From contig JAOPGA020000363.1 of NCBI GenBank assembly GCA_026419775.2, positions 1 to 25,277 on the forward strand: a DNA stretch of 25,277 nucleotides. Direction: 5' to 3'. Positions 17,801 to 25,277 of the stretch are shown in pieces. The position numbers and the translations under genes are program-made. This DNA is from Acrasis kona. Taxonomy: Eukaryota > Heterolobosea > Eutetramitea > Acrasida > Acrasidae. The notes below the pieces were generated by a model. That model did not search any database. It was not told the DNA's origin and saw nothing but the letters and a program-made list of their open reading frames with translations. How positions within the stretch are numbered: position 1 is the first letter of the stretch; each line of letters starts with the position of its first letter.

Positions 17801-18310
17801 ACTGAGATATTGGACACTCTCCGATATAATTATCCTGAAACAGTATATCGAACAAAAGACAATCAATTGACAAGAATGACCAATAACTACAAGATTGACC
17901 AATGCAACCCATTGCAACTACCAAATGATAATAACAAAAAATACGAGGAATTTGCAAAGAATAAAAAATGGATCAAACATGATGATCAACTCCAGCAAGT
18001 TTACTCACCTTCTTTTATGAAGCGTGACAGAACACATTTTAAATTAAAAGATAACGTGTTATTTGAAAGTAGTGAAAACTCTTTTGGTGTTGTCAAATGT
18101 ATTGAATTCTGGAAATTTAAATCAGGTACTGTAGTTCCTGTGGTCTTTATTAATCAATTTGAATGTCTTGGTGTTAAATCAGCAAATATGTGTCCAGTTG
18201 TAAATACAGCTAATATTATAAAGCACAACTGTTGCGTTCATGCAGATGATATTGCACAAATTCTAATAGCTGAAAACGGAGGCAAGGAGTATGTTTGTAT
18301 GTTTTACTAA
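14870..18310 (+). CDS. CACTA/Plavaka-like transposase with N-terminal TM and ubiquitin-like domain, one in-frame TGA
   Basis: Start: first in-frame ATG, 14870. Residues 2-20 are hydrophobic (signal-anchor-like), followed by an Arg-rich patch. Residues 90-164 form a 75-residue ubiquitin-like domain: QII start, FHGRAIQPGKHLNEYNI and STL near the end, finishing ILGG; then AKKRR, a likely nuclear signal. Residues ~243-291 carry a Cys/His zinc cluster, including a C2H2-like CNMC..H..H. A coiled coil covers ~447-517. The transposase core follows: Asp616 (WFSDHFN, codon 16715), Asp704 (IADQPEQDEACG, codon 16979) with a CHC pair after it, and Glu804 (FHIEVLG, codon 17279), then a HIKFHTIQH/FEHYHVP C-terminal part, as in CACTA-group transposases. 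A TGA at 17423-17425 interrupts an otherwise continuous frame between GN and DGDDW, where the family usually has Trp. AATAAA (18309-18314) overlaps the final TAA. Confidence 0.75.
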
Positions 18311-18314
18311 TAAA
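18309..18314 (+). promoter_or_regulatory. AATAAA overlapping the transposase stop
   Basis: The gene ends TACTAATAAATT, so the polyadenylation signal begins inside the TAA stop. Confidence 0.5.
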
Positions 18315-18426
18315 TTAATTAATTGAATTTACTACTTTATTTTAATCATGTTTCCTGCTCATGGTAATAAATAGGATTATGGATGTGGTTATTACTAGTT
18401 GAAACCACTGATTTTAATATTCGGTA

Positions 18427-18454
18427 GATTTCACCAATTATTTTTGGTGAAATC
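18427..18454. terminator. 9-bp hairpin downstream of the transposase
   Basis: GATTTCACC (18427-18435) and GGTGAAATC (18446-18454) are perfect inverted arms around a 10-nt AT loop, ~115 bp after the stop. It may be an element subterminal motif or a 3'-end structure. Confidence 0.35.
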
Positions 18455-18805
18455 AACCAACCAATTTTTTCTCCGTTTAGAATACCAAAAATTACAAATA
18501 ACAATTCATAATTTTCTGCTAGGGACTATACAACCTCAGAACTCACTTTTTTTTATGTTTACTGACCCTTCTAAGTGTCTCTAACAAGAATATCCTCTTT
18601 TTTCTTGGTTCCGGCAACGTATAATGCACTTTTTCGCGAGAGTAAAGTGTGTTTTTTTTGTTTGTTGTGTACTTAGCCCGCGTCAATTATTTCCGCACCT
18701 TCCGACGCTTTTAATGACAATATTTTGTTGACAATTGCGAAGAACACAGAAGAATACCGAAGAACACTGTGTTTTTATTTAAACAGGAGAAATTTGTTTA
18801 ATCGG

Positions 18806-18887
18806 GAGTTGACTATTTAATTGATTTAATCTGCTCAAACACATTAAATCGTTTAAATTCTACAAGTCTAATTTAAATAGTCAACTC
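18806..18887. repeat. 15-bp perfect inverted repeat with 52-bp spacer
   Basis: GAGTTGACTATTTAA at 18806-18820 and its exact reverse complement at 18873-18887. A direct repeat, TTTAAATTCTACAAGTC, starts at 18852 and again near 18899. It lies between the transposase and the serine protease gene. The rest of 18455-18805 holds no gene; it includes a CACTTT..AAAGTG pair near 18629-18650 and a GAAGAACAC direct repeat near 18740-18766. Confidence 0.5.
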
Positions 18888-19050
18888 GTGTTCCTTCATT
18901 TAAATTCTACAAGTCAATTGAAATTTCAAAATCACGTTATTTTCTAAATTTCGGTTGAAACCTGAAAAACTGTGCCACAGCCTATTACAATAAACTTTTC
19001 TTACGAGACGGGCAAAAGAGCTTCAAGTTGATTTCACAAAAAAATACACT

Positions 19051-20139
19051 TTAATTAAACAAGATTTTGTACAAATTGTTGGCATAATTCTTAGTCTCTT
19101 CGGAAAAAGTAGAAAAGTAATCTACGAGGTTGTTTTTGTTCTGAGCGACGAAATAGGTATCATTCTGGATTGCAAGAGCATACTCAACAGCGAACTCAGG
19201 ACGGTTGACTGAAATGAAAACATTCTTGTTAATTCCCATGCTCCCCCCGATGTGAATTCCACTAAAGTACTGATAAGTCATTGGCTTTGAAAGAATTACC
19301 ACTAATCCGCCAGAGAATCCTTTTAATGTGGGACAGCGATGTAACATGAATCCTTCTAGTGTCTGTTCACAAGACCCGCTGCTAATTGTCTTCCTTTGGA
19401 ATGAGTCCATCCTCTCCTTCAAGTCCTCAAATAGCTCATCTGAGTTCTCACTTGGATGATCGTTTACGAAAGTGGTTTTATCAACAGAACCTGGAGTGCC
19501 AATGACCACGCAGTTTGTCTCTTCCGGAATGTGTTTTGGAAGAAGGAACGTAGGAGACACCTCCCCATTTTTGAAGCGAAGAAACCTGAAGTCGTTCCTC
19601 CTGAATGTGCTGTTGAGTTCGTATGGAGTACTCTTAAATTCATCTAGGGAGTCAACTACTTTAGGTAGCAGTTCTAACTCAAGCATGTTTTCTATCCCAA
19701 CCTCCTCCTGAAACCTAGTATAAGGATCAAAAGTAATAAAAATTCTATGCAAAGTAAATGTAACTTCATCTTTCTCACGAATTGCGTCAACATTATGGTC
19801 CGCTGTGACAATAATGTTGTTTGTGACTGCAAAGGCGGATCCTACAAAGTATTGAATACCTCCTTTTGACGTATTGTACTCCACAAAGATTCTTCCAACA
19901 CCTTCTGAACTTGACTCTATCATAGAACGGACGTTGGCATTGTGAATGGCGTGTTTTTTTTGTAGCTTGTTACGGCAGTTTAGAAGTAGGATATCTCCAA
20001 CAACCTGTCCAAAGTCAGTAACGAAGACAATCTCCTGAATACTTCCACTAGAAAGCTTGTCTGCTTGGGGCACCATGTACTTGACACAATCTAGATCAAA
20101 TCCGCTCATTTTTGAATTGAAGTTCTTATTTGAGTTCAT
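19051..20139 (-). CDS. trypsin-like serine protease
   Basis: Intact single-exon gene of 362 aa with ATG start. The chymotrypsin-fold triad is visible: His115 in VTADHNV (codon 19797-19795), Asp183 in RRNDFRFLRF (19593-19591) and Ser276 in GFSGGLVV (19314-19312). The usual context before His is TAAH; TADH is a variant. Asp sits in a run that reads like the D-x-A-x-L motif of S1 proteases. FVGSAF before the His matches the GSGF motif of trypsin-like peptidases of the S1/HtrA type. There is no signal peptide and no PDZ domain, so it is likely intracellular. The ~90 residues before the His are not recognised. No AATAAA lies close to the stop. It could be a host gene or an element/virus-derived protease; neighbours do not decide. 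Confidence 0.75.
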   Translation of the reverse strand: MNSNKNFNSKMSGFDLDCVKYMVPQADKLSSGSIQEIVFVTDFGQVVGDILLLNCRNKLQKKHAIHNANVRSMIESSSEGVGRIFVEYNTSKGGIQYFVGSAFAVTNNIIVTADHNVDAIREKDEVTFTLHRIFITFDPYTRFQEEVGIENMLELELLPKVVDSLDEFKSTPYELNSTFRRNDFRFLRFKNGEVSPTFLLPKHIPEETNCVVIGTPGSVDKTTFVNDHPSENSDELFEDLKERMDSFQRKTISSGSCEQTLEGFMLHRCPTLKGFSGGLVVILSKPMTYQYFSGIHIGGSMGINKNVFISVNRPEFAVEYALAIQNDTYFVAQNKNNLVDYFSTFSEETKNYANNLYKILFN

Positions 20140-20520
20140 AATTTTTCACAAGACCATCTTGAACGCAATCGTGGTTGGTAGAAATTTCGTTATAACGATA
20201 GTTGGCTTCGTCAAGCTCCATGCCAACAATCAATATGATACTACCTCAACAACATCGATAACGGACGAACAGAAGCATGCTTTGGGCAACATTTAAACAC
20301 TAATCAATGAACACTTCATCTTATTATAAAATGATGTTACAAGCAACGACCGATTATTGACACGCCAGCCATGTACTTAATAAACGACGTGTCAAAACAT
20401 ACTTTTATATCAGAATAATCTGGGAACTTTGTTAAACATTGTACGTTAATAAAACTAGAACAAAAATGTTTTTCGTATTCTAATTACAGACATGAAAGAA
20501 GAGACATGAACTAATTGTGC
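20140..20520. other. intergenic, probable promoter of the serine protease gene
   Basis: AT-rich, without a gene or a clear repeat. It lies upstream of the minus-strand protease start and before the reverse-transcriptase relic. Confidence 0.35.
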
Positions 20521-20524
20521 GGGT

Positions 20525-21166
20525 ATGTCTCCAAAGTTGTTTATTGGAATTCACGCCAATGTTACGGTAATTGCGTAGACCAAATCGATTAAGGGTCACA
20601 TCAACGACGTTAAAGCAACACAACTCCACCATCAACCGCCGCGATACATACTACAGCATGCTTCCATTTTAGTAATGGTAGATGACTTCCTTGTTAGCGG
20701 AAAGAGCATTGAAGAGGTTATCAAAATACGCAATTTACTAATTCATAACATTGAGACCCTATTCAGGCTTCCAGTAAATTATAAAAAGTCTAAAATGGAG
20801 CCAATGCAGCACGTAGACTATTTAATGTATCATTTAGACTTTGAACAGCATCAAGTACTAACAAAAGAGAGCAACCTAACAAAGGTTAACGCACTTCTTG
20901 AAGGCCTTCAAGCTGGAGAATATGATAACGGTAAAGTAATGTCAATTGTTGGATCAATCACATCAAATGTTCCAACGTTTGAGTTGAACCAATTGTTGAG
21001 GCCTGTTCGTCAAAAGTTATATTATGTAAAGGATGGATATGATATCCCAGTAAAGTTATGCGAAGATGATATTAGTTTAATGAAGGAAGTACATTCAAGA
21101 TGTCATCAACCTCATCAATTGAAAGTTGGACGTATTAAAACCTTTAAGAAGAAATACATTGTATGA
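20525..21166 (+). pseudogene. reverse transcriptase relic, DIRS-like
   Basis: The catalytic box reads ILVMVDDFLVSG (VDD at 20678-20686), with Met in place of the usual Tyr of YxDD. Then come a helical segment, VNYKKSKMEP, and a YL..LDF element like the YLG..LD block after the active site. Later VGSITSNVP and RPVRQKL match the thumb/connection order seen in DIRS-type retroelements. The frame continues upstream of the active site to about 20575, where a TAG interrupts it; reading before that is uncertain. RNase H and recombinase regions are missing. It is a truncated, inactive copy. LTR-type Ty3/Gypsy is a less likely alternative. Confidence 0.65.
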
Positions 21167-21279
21167 TAAAAAAATAAAAAAATGTTTATATGTAATCAAT
21201 GTGATGGTAATGTAACGTATCCAAAGTTGTAACCCCTGAATGATAAAGTCAAATCAATTAATAATGTATTATTCACAAT

Positions 21280-21465
21280 AGTCGGTTGGATATAGTGTTG
21301 CCACACGATAATGTACGAATTGAAGGTAACGTAAAACGAGACCTTATACGAACAATAGTGACAGTATCAATGTCCAAACACATTAAAAGTCGGTTGGATG
21401 TACTTCTTGAAAACTCTAATACCCCGATGAAGCATGAAGTGAAGGTAACGTAAAATGAGACCTCA
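21280..21465. repeat. imperfect duplication, ~110-120 bp spacing
   Basis: AGTCGGTTGGAT occurs at 21280 and 21388, and GAAGGTAACGTAAAAYGAGACCT at 21322 and 21441. The two copies are an imperfect tandem duplication with a ~10-bp length difference. No gene. Confidence 0.6.
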
Positions 21466-22179
21466 CACACATGAGTACCGACAAGATAAAAAATATCAAC
21501 ATACAAACACCACACACAAACGTATTGCACACACTAACCACACCAAGGTCCACACGTCACCAACTCAACCAAGTGCAGCTATATAGGTCGGATAATTAAA
21601 ATTTGATGAGATACATTCGATGTTGATCTGCAGAGTGCTACTATAAAATTTTGTGTGGTGACAACACTAGAGTACAGTAATGTTTGTGGTGAAACTAGGA
21701 TTAGATATCCATATATTTATGAAACGAATATATACAGAACAACACGACGGTAACTTTCTCCCGGTAAACCTTTCCCGCAAAGGTTTTCTAGTATATTTTT
21801 TCATTTTGAACAACCATTGGAACCCACTCAGACAATCGGACTAACCAGTCATGCTAAAATTTTACCACTAATGTCACTTATTTTCACCTTTTCATACATA
21901 AATATATAAAGAAACTGTGTGTTGCACAATTGCTTCATAGGTTTTGAATGGTTTAAAATTTCATTATCTCTTTTTAGTTGTAGAAATTAAAGCAAGGAAG
22001 TGAACAGATAGAATCTGGTTTATTGTTTCCAATGATTATTGAGCTGTTTATTCTTCTGCATCCATGTAGCCGATACTTCCCATGCTCAAGACTTGTGCAT
22101 CATCGGGGGTTGTAATGTTACCATTCGAACATTGTTTACTTTTTTAAGATTATTTTCCGTCCGGATATTTAGCCTAGTT
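21466..22179. other. intergenic, nothing firm
   Basis: AT-rich, with a CA/AC-rich patch near 21510-21560. A short plus-strand frame (from ~22039) overlaps the minus-strand frame at 22180 and has no supporting features. Confidence 0.4.
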
Positions 22180-22599
22180 TCACCTCAAACATCCACAGTT
22201 ACACGTCCCTGCAGATTTGATAAATATTTCGACGCGTTCAAAAAATCTGAACGGGTTTATGAATTGCTCCAAGACCTTGAGTAGAGCATTCCTAGCTCTA
22301 GCTTTCGGCGGTACTTGATGCCAAGTTCCGAACTCAAATCCCCTTATTATTTCATCTCTTTCAAGTTGGACACCATAATCTAATAATTCTTCAATTTCAG
22401 AAAATCGTGATTGTGTTAAAAACAACCCAAGCACACGAGACTTTTTATTTGGTCGTATTGTTGTGCGTTCGTATGCTCTCCTCATTAGTTCATCTTTTAT
22501 TATTGCTTCGCTTGTTGAATATGTATCAATAAACTTGATGTGAAGAGAAAGCTTATCGAGAAGATCCAAACTAACGTTTGCCTTTATTCTCTTCATCAA
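22180..22599 (-). CDS. unrecognised protein, second of two overlapping frames
   Basis: A 139-codon minus-strand frame, mostly helical and charged (RFSEIEELLDYGVQLERDE), ending in a Cys cluster (GTCNCGC). Its start overlaps the end of the frame upstream by 29 bp in another frame. The composition before and after the overlap is alike, so the two are probably one protein broken by a single frameshift, or exons. No domain recognised. Confidence 0.35.
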   Translation of the reverse strand: MMKRIKANVSLDLLDKLSLHIKFIDTYSTSEAIIKDELMRRAYERTTIRPNKKSRVLGLFLTQSRFSEIEELLDYGVQLERDEIIRGFEFGTWHQVPPKARARNALLKVLEQFINPFRFFERVEIFIKSAGTCNCGCLR

Positions 22600-22921
22600 G
22601 CAAAGATTTTATTCTAGCATCATGATGCATTAGTTCCTCTACAGCATGTCCACCCATGGACTCGGCTTCTTTTTGATTGACTTTTTCTTGTATGTAGAGA
22701 ACGGCCTCCCCGAACATGTGGTTTTTGATTAACATGGAAGCATAATTGATTCGAGCCGACATGGATGATTCAAGATTAGTACGACTAAGAAAATTTATGC
22801 CCAGACGAGAGGATATTACTTTATATGTGGATTCTGAAACAGTAAAAGCAGCAGCAGTTAAAGCATCTCGAAAAGCACTTGTCCTATTACCAACAGTCAT
22901 TGATGAAAAAGGAGCCCACAT
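22571..22921 (-). CDS. unrecognised protein, first of two overlapping frames
   Basis: A 116-codon minus-strand frame, mainly alpha-helical (MLIKNHMFGEAVLYIQEKVN), ending NKGKR. There is no ATG at its first residue, so the true start or an upstream exon is unknown. It is followed in another frame by the 22180-22599 frame and preceded on the same strand by the glycosyltransferase pseudogene. Confidence 0.35.
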   Translation of the reverse strand: MWAPFSSMTVGNRTSAFRDALTAAAFTVSESTYKVISSRLGINFLSRTNLESSMSARINYASMLIKNHMFGEAVLYIQEKVNQKEAESMGGHAVEELMHHDARIKSLLDEENKGKR

Positions 22922-23038
22922 TCCTGATTAGCATTTTCTGAAGCATTTTTGTTTCTCTGTCTCTTCTTCCTTGGGCCATTGTGCTTGTCATTGTTTTGGA
23001 ATGTATTCTATAATACATGAGCGGTTTGTTAATGTACG

Positions 23039-23848
23039 TCAGGACTGGATAATTTTCAGATATGCGCAGTAATCACAATCCTCACAACCGTTAAGTTCCT
23101 TATCATACTCCCTCACTCTATTATATACTCTTCTAGTATACATGAAAGCGGCTACACCTCCGTTATATTGAGATGTTTTTGTAAATGTATATCTGGCCCC
23201 ACCTCCAGAATATAATCCATTCTTGTCCATAGCCGCGTTCCTCTTGTCTATAATTTTATCTCCATTGTCGTCCATGACGTAATAATCTGCATATATGAAT
23301 CCCGACTCTGGATAATTACGATAGGATGATATTAGGGTAAACAAAAAGTCGCTAGTGCAGTTGTTGTCGGAGCTTATCCAAGTTAAAAGAGAACCTGTGC
23401 TCTTCTCGAACCCTGTATTCAAAGCGGTTGGGAGTCATTGATTCTTTGAATGTGAGAATATTTGAATGCGCGCATCATCTAGTGTTCTGAGGTAAGATAT
23501 TGTATCATCAGTCGAAGAATCGTCGATTATGATCAACTCATAGTTTTTGTAAGTTTGTGCGAGCACACTGTTTATTGTTTGTTCAATGTATTTCATCCCA
23601 TTGTACGTCGGAAGAATGATGCTAACTAGTGGCTCTCCACCAAGTATTGAATCGTCTATAGCCATTGATTCATACTCGCCCTCGATAAGTTGAAAGTTTA
23701 ATGGTTGAAGTGATTCATCGTCATCGGTGAATGCGACAGACTCCTTTGTTTCTGCTTCACATAGACTTGGAATAGGGGCTTTTTGGTACAGCACGAACTG
23801 TGTAAAAAAATAAATCAATGATATGATCAAAAGCCACCCAAGCTTCAT
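23039..23848 (-). pseudogene. family 2 glycosyltransferase, interrupted by one TGA
   Basis: The ATG start (MKLGWLLIISLIYFF) gives a hydrophobic signal-anchor, then a ~65-residue acidic stem, then a GT-A glycosyltransferase domain: VSIILPTYNG, SVLAQTYKNYELIIIDD with SSTDDT, then after the stop LNTGFEKSTG, a WISSDNN acidic motif, and GCEDCDYCAYL near the end. GT2 enzymes move sugars from nucleotide donors; with this topology it would face the secretory lumen. One in-frame TGA at 23437-23435 splits it; the frame continues unchanged on both sides, and the family often has Gly at that place (NQG.P.ALNTG), so a GGA-to-TGA change is plausible. The frame ends early after the EDxDY motif, so the C-terminus may also be lost. 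The GT2 class resembles bacterial or viral members; transfer is possible but unproven. Confidence 0.7.
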
Positions 23849-24875
23849 TCAAATGTCAGAGACAGTTACAACCTACATTCCGTTCGTTTTGACGTGTGAC
23901 CGAGAAATAAAAAGTCCGGTCTTTGATGGGTGCCACACTACAAAGAATCTGTTCTCTTGAACAACATTATCGTCGTACATAACTCACACTCCATTAAACT
24001 TCATCAAGTATTTTTTTAAAATTGAGAACTTTTGAATAATAAAGGACCTCCCCCAAGCCGAACATTTGAAGAATTGTGTTCATGACCAGTAATGAAAAGT
24101 TGTTGAACAATATTGAAAGAGCAGTGTTCGTCGTATATTCCATCAAAATGTTCTAAATGTTGATCCGAACTTAATCACATTCCAATTTTATGAACACTTC
24201 TGCTCTAATCATATTTGATCTGTTGCGTCTGCACATTTGTGTCCAAAACATCCTGACGTTACGGGTATGGAGAGGGAGAAAGACATTATGTCAATCACAT
24301 CTGAAGGAGAAGAGCCAGATTAGCTTTTGTTACCTAACTTGATAAGCAACACTAATTTTAATGTTATACAGATGCACTTCACTCTTCAAATATGATACAA
24401 CAATAAATTTGATTCGAAAACCAAAATGTTTATTCTTTCCAAACAAATGTTTCACTTCCATCTAAATTGTTTCTTGTTTGTTTATTTAAAAGTTGTTTAT
24501 TCTCCAATACTTTCGTGTAATTTTTGTATAGAGAATTTGCTGATCTGTGTGCCCAACCAAATGCATGAATTGTATAGTCCAATTTCGTCTGTGTGTCTTC
24601 TTTTTTTTGTTTGGTTGACTATACGTTATTTCGAAAAAACAAGCAAACTAAGATATGGTCATCACGACACCCACAACTTTTGTGTCGTACGTTTCATGAA
24701 TACAATCTCACGTTGTATTATGCCTACATGATGTCGATAGAAGGTAAGTAACTCTTCCTTTTCCAAACTAATCTTACATTATAAACATTATAAAGTCAAG
24801 TTCACTTACGGTTGGTGAATTACTTCAAGAACATCCAATAGATCTCCCCCTGAATCGACCTCCCAGATAGAAAAA
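23849..24875. other. about 1 kb without a supported gene
   Basis: AT-rich sequence upstream of the glycosyltransferase start. A Phe/Cys/Leu-rich plus-strand frame near 24426-24731 starts with ATG but has no recognisable features and a composition typical of chance frames. Confidence 0.4.
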
Positions 24876-24879
24876 TCAC

Positions 24880-25277
24880 AGTTCTTTATGGGTACGGCTC
24901 TGCCTTATATGCATTTTTGAATGTATAGGAGATGCCTGCCTCCTATTTAACAGTGATGCATTATGGTTTGCCCCGACTCTTCCAAGATCCATTCCATGTT
25001 TTCTTCTCAGGAAACAGACAGGCTGCCACAAGTTATACTCAACAAGACGATCAGGCCGCAGGAAACAGACAAAGTATTGCAAGTAAGGCTCCGTAAGACG
25101 ATCAGGCCGCGCTGACCGAAAGGTTAGCACACAACATGCTTCCGGACATGTGGCCGCAACGATTGCAGAGCGTACGCGCGTGTACACTTTCTTGTATTGT
25201 TTGGGAACTGTGCTGCCAGGTCAGTTATAAGTCGAAGTACATCACCCCGCCCGATGTTTTCTTCGCAGGAAACAGAC
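24880..25277. repeat. GC-richer region with 51-bp tandem repeats
   Basis: AGGAAACAGAC occurs at 25009, 25060 and 25267, and AGACGATCAGGCCGC at 25045 and 25096. The first pair and the second pair both give a 51-bp period. Base composition is clearly GC-richer than the neighbouring kilobases. The copy at 25267 touches the window edge, so the array probably continues. The minus-strand open frame across it reflects the repeat (RPDRL.. VCFL twice) and I do not call it a gene. Confidence 0.6.

Noticed and set aside
17423-23437. A genome with TGA read as Trp
   Set aside because: Only one of the TGAs falls at a likely Trp site, Trp in the intact genes is written TGG, and TGA serves as an ordinary stop elsewhere. 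Simple mutations explain it better.
24426-24731. A membrane protein on the plus strand
   Set aside because: Phe/Leu/Cys richness is expected by chance from T-rich DNA, and there is no supporting signal.
24876-25187. A repeat-rich protein on the minus strand
   Set aside because: The repeated residues simply follow the 51-bp DNA repeat; there is no ATG-supported gene structure or known domain.

Overview
The window is eukaryotic nuclear DNA: AT-rich and loosely packed, with GT-AG introns, AATAAA polyadenylation signals and a high load of mobile elements. I cannot name the host. One spliced gene has introns of only 35-38 bp, which fits a lineage with very short introns. No tRNA, rRNA or CRISPR array is visible. 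N calls at 4754 and 6085 mark it as draft assembly.

Layout. At 2-394 is the 3' end of an unrecognised gene. At 459-3823 is a Ulp1-type (C48) cysteine protease gene cut by a 1,772-bp insertion (938-2709) with inverted ends and a duplicated TA. Removing the insert with one TA rejoins the two halves in frame. A 2-oxoglutarate/Fe(II) oxygenase-like gene follows on the same strand (4462-5373). 5.9-8.1 kb holds small unrecognised and decayed coding pieces. 8.1-10.3 kb is a degenerate ~200-bp tandem array whose units each fold into a long hairpin. 10.3-12.1 kb holds a GC-richer coiled-coil segment, a truncated transposase-like frame and a hairpin-rich tail.

The core is 12.17-18.31 kb, a compact three-gene cluster: a four-exon BRCT-domain gene (-), a second oxygenase paralogue (-), and, divergent from a ~146-bp shared promoter, a large CACTA/Plavaka-like transposase (+). 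The transposase carries an N-terminal hydrophobic segment and a 75-residue ubiquitin-like domain ending in LGG just before a basic KKRR stretch. All three genes end with AATAAA overlapping the stop codon. Ulp1 proteases cut after such Gly-Gly ends. The pieces therefore suggest a transposon system with a processable ubiquitin-like/transposase polyprotein, a Ulp1 protease, an oxygenase that could act on modified DNA or protein, and a BRCT accessory protein. Fungal KDZ transposons linked to TET/JBP oxygenases and Ulp1 domains are the nearest published analogue I know. Whether the Ulp1 gene 10 kb away belongs to the same element is inference.

The right third holds an intact trypsin-like serine protease gene (-), a DIRS-like reverse-transcriptase relic (+), an unrecognised pair of overlapping frames (-), a family-2 glycosyltransferase broken by one in-frame TGA (-), and GC-richer 51-bp repeats at the right edge.
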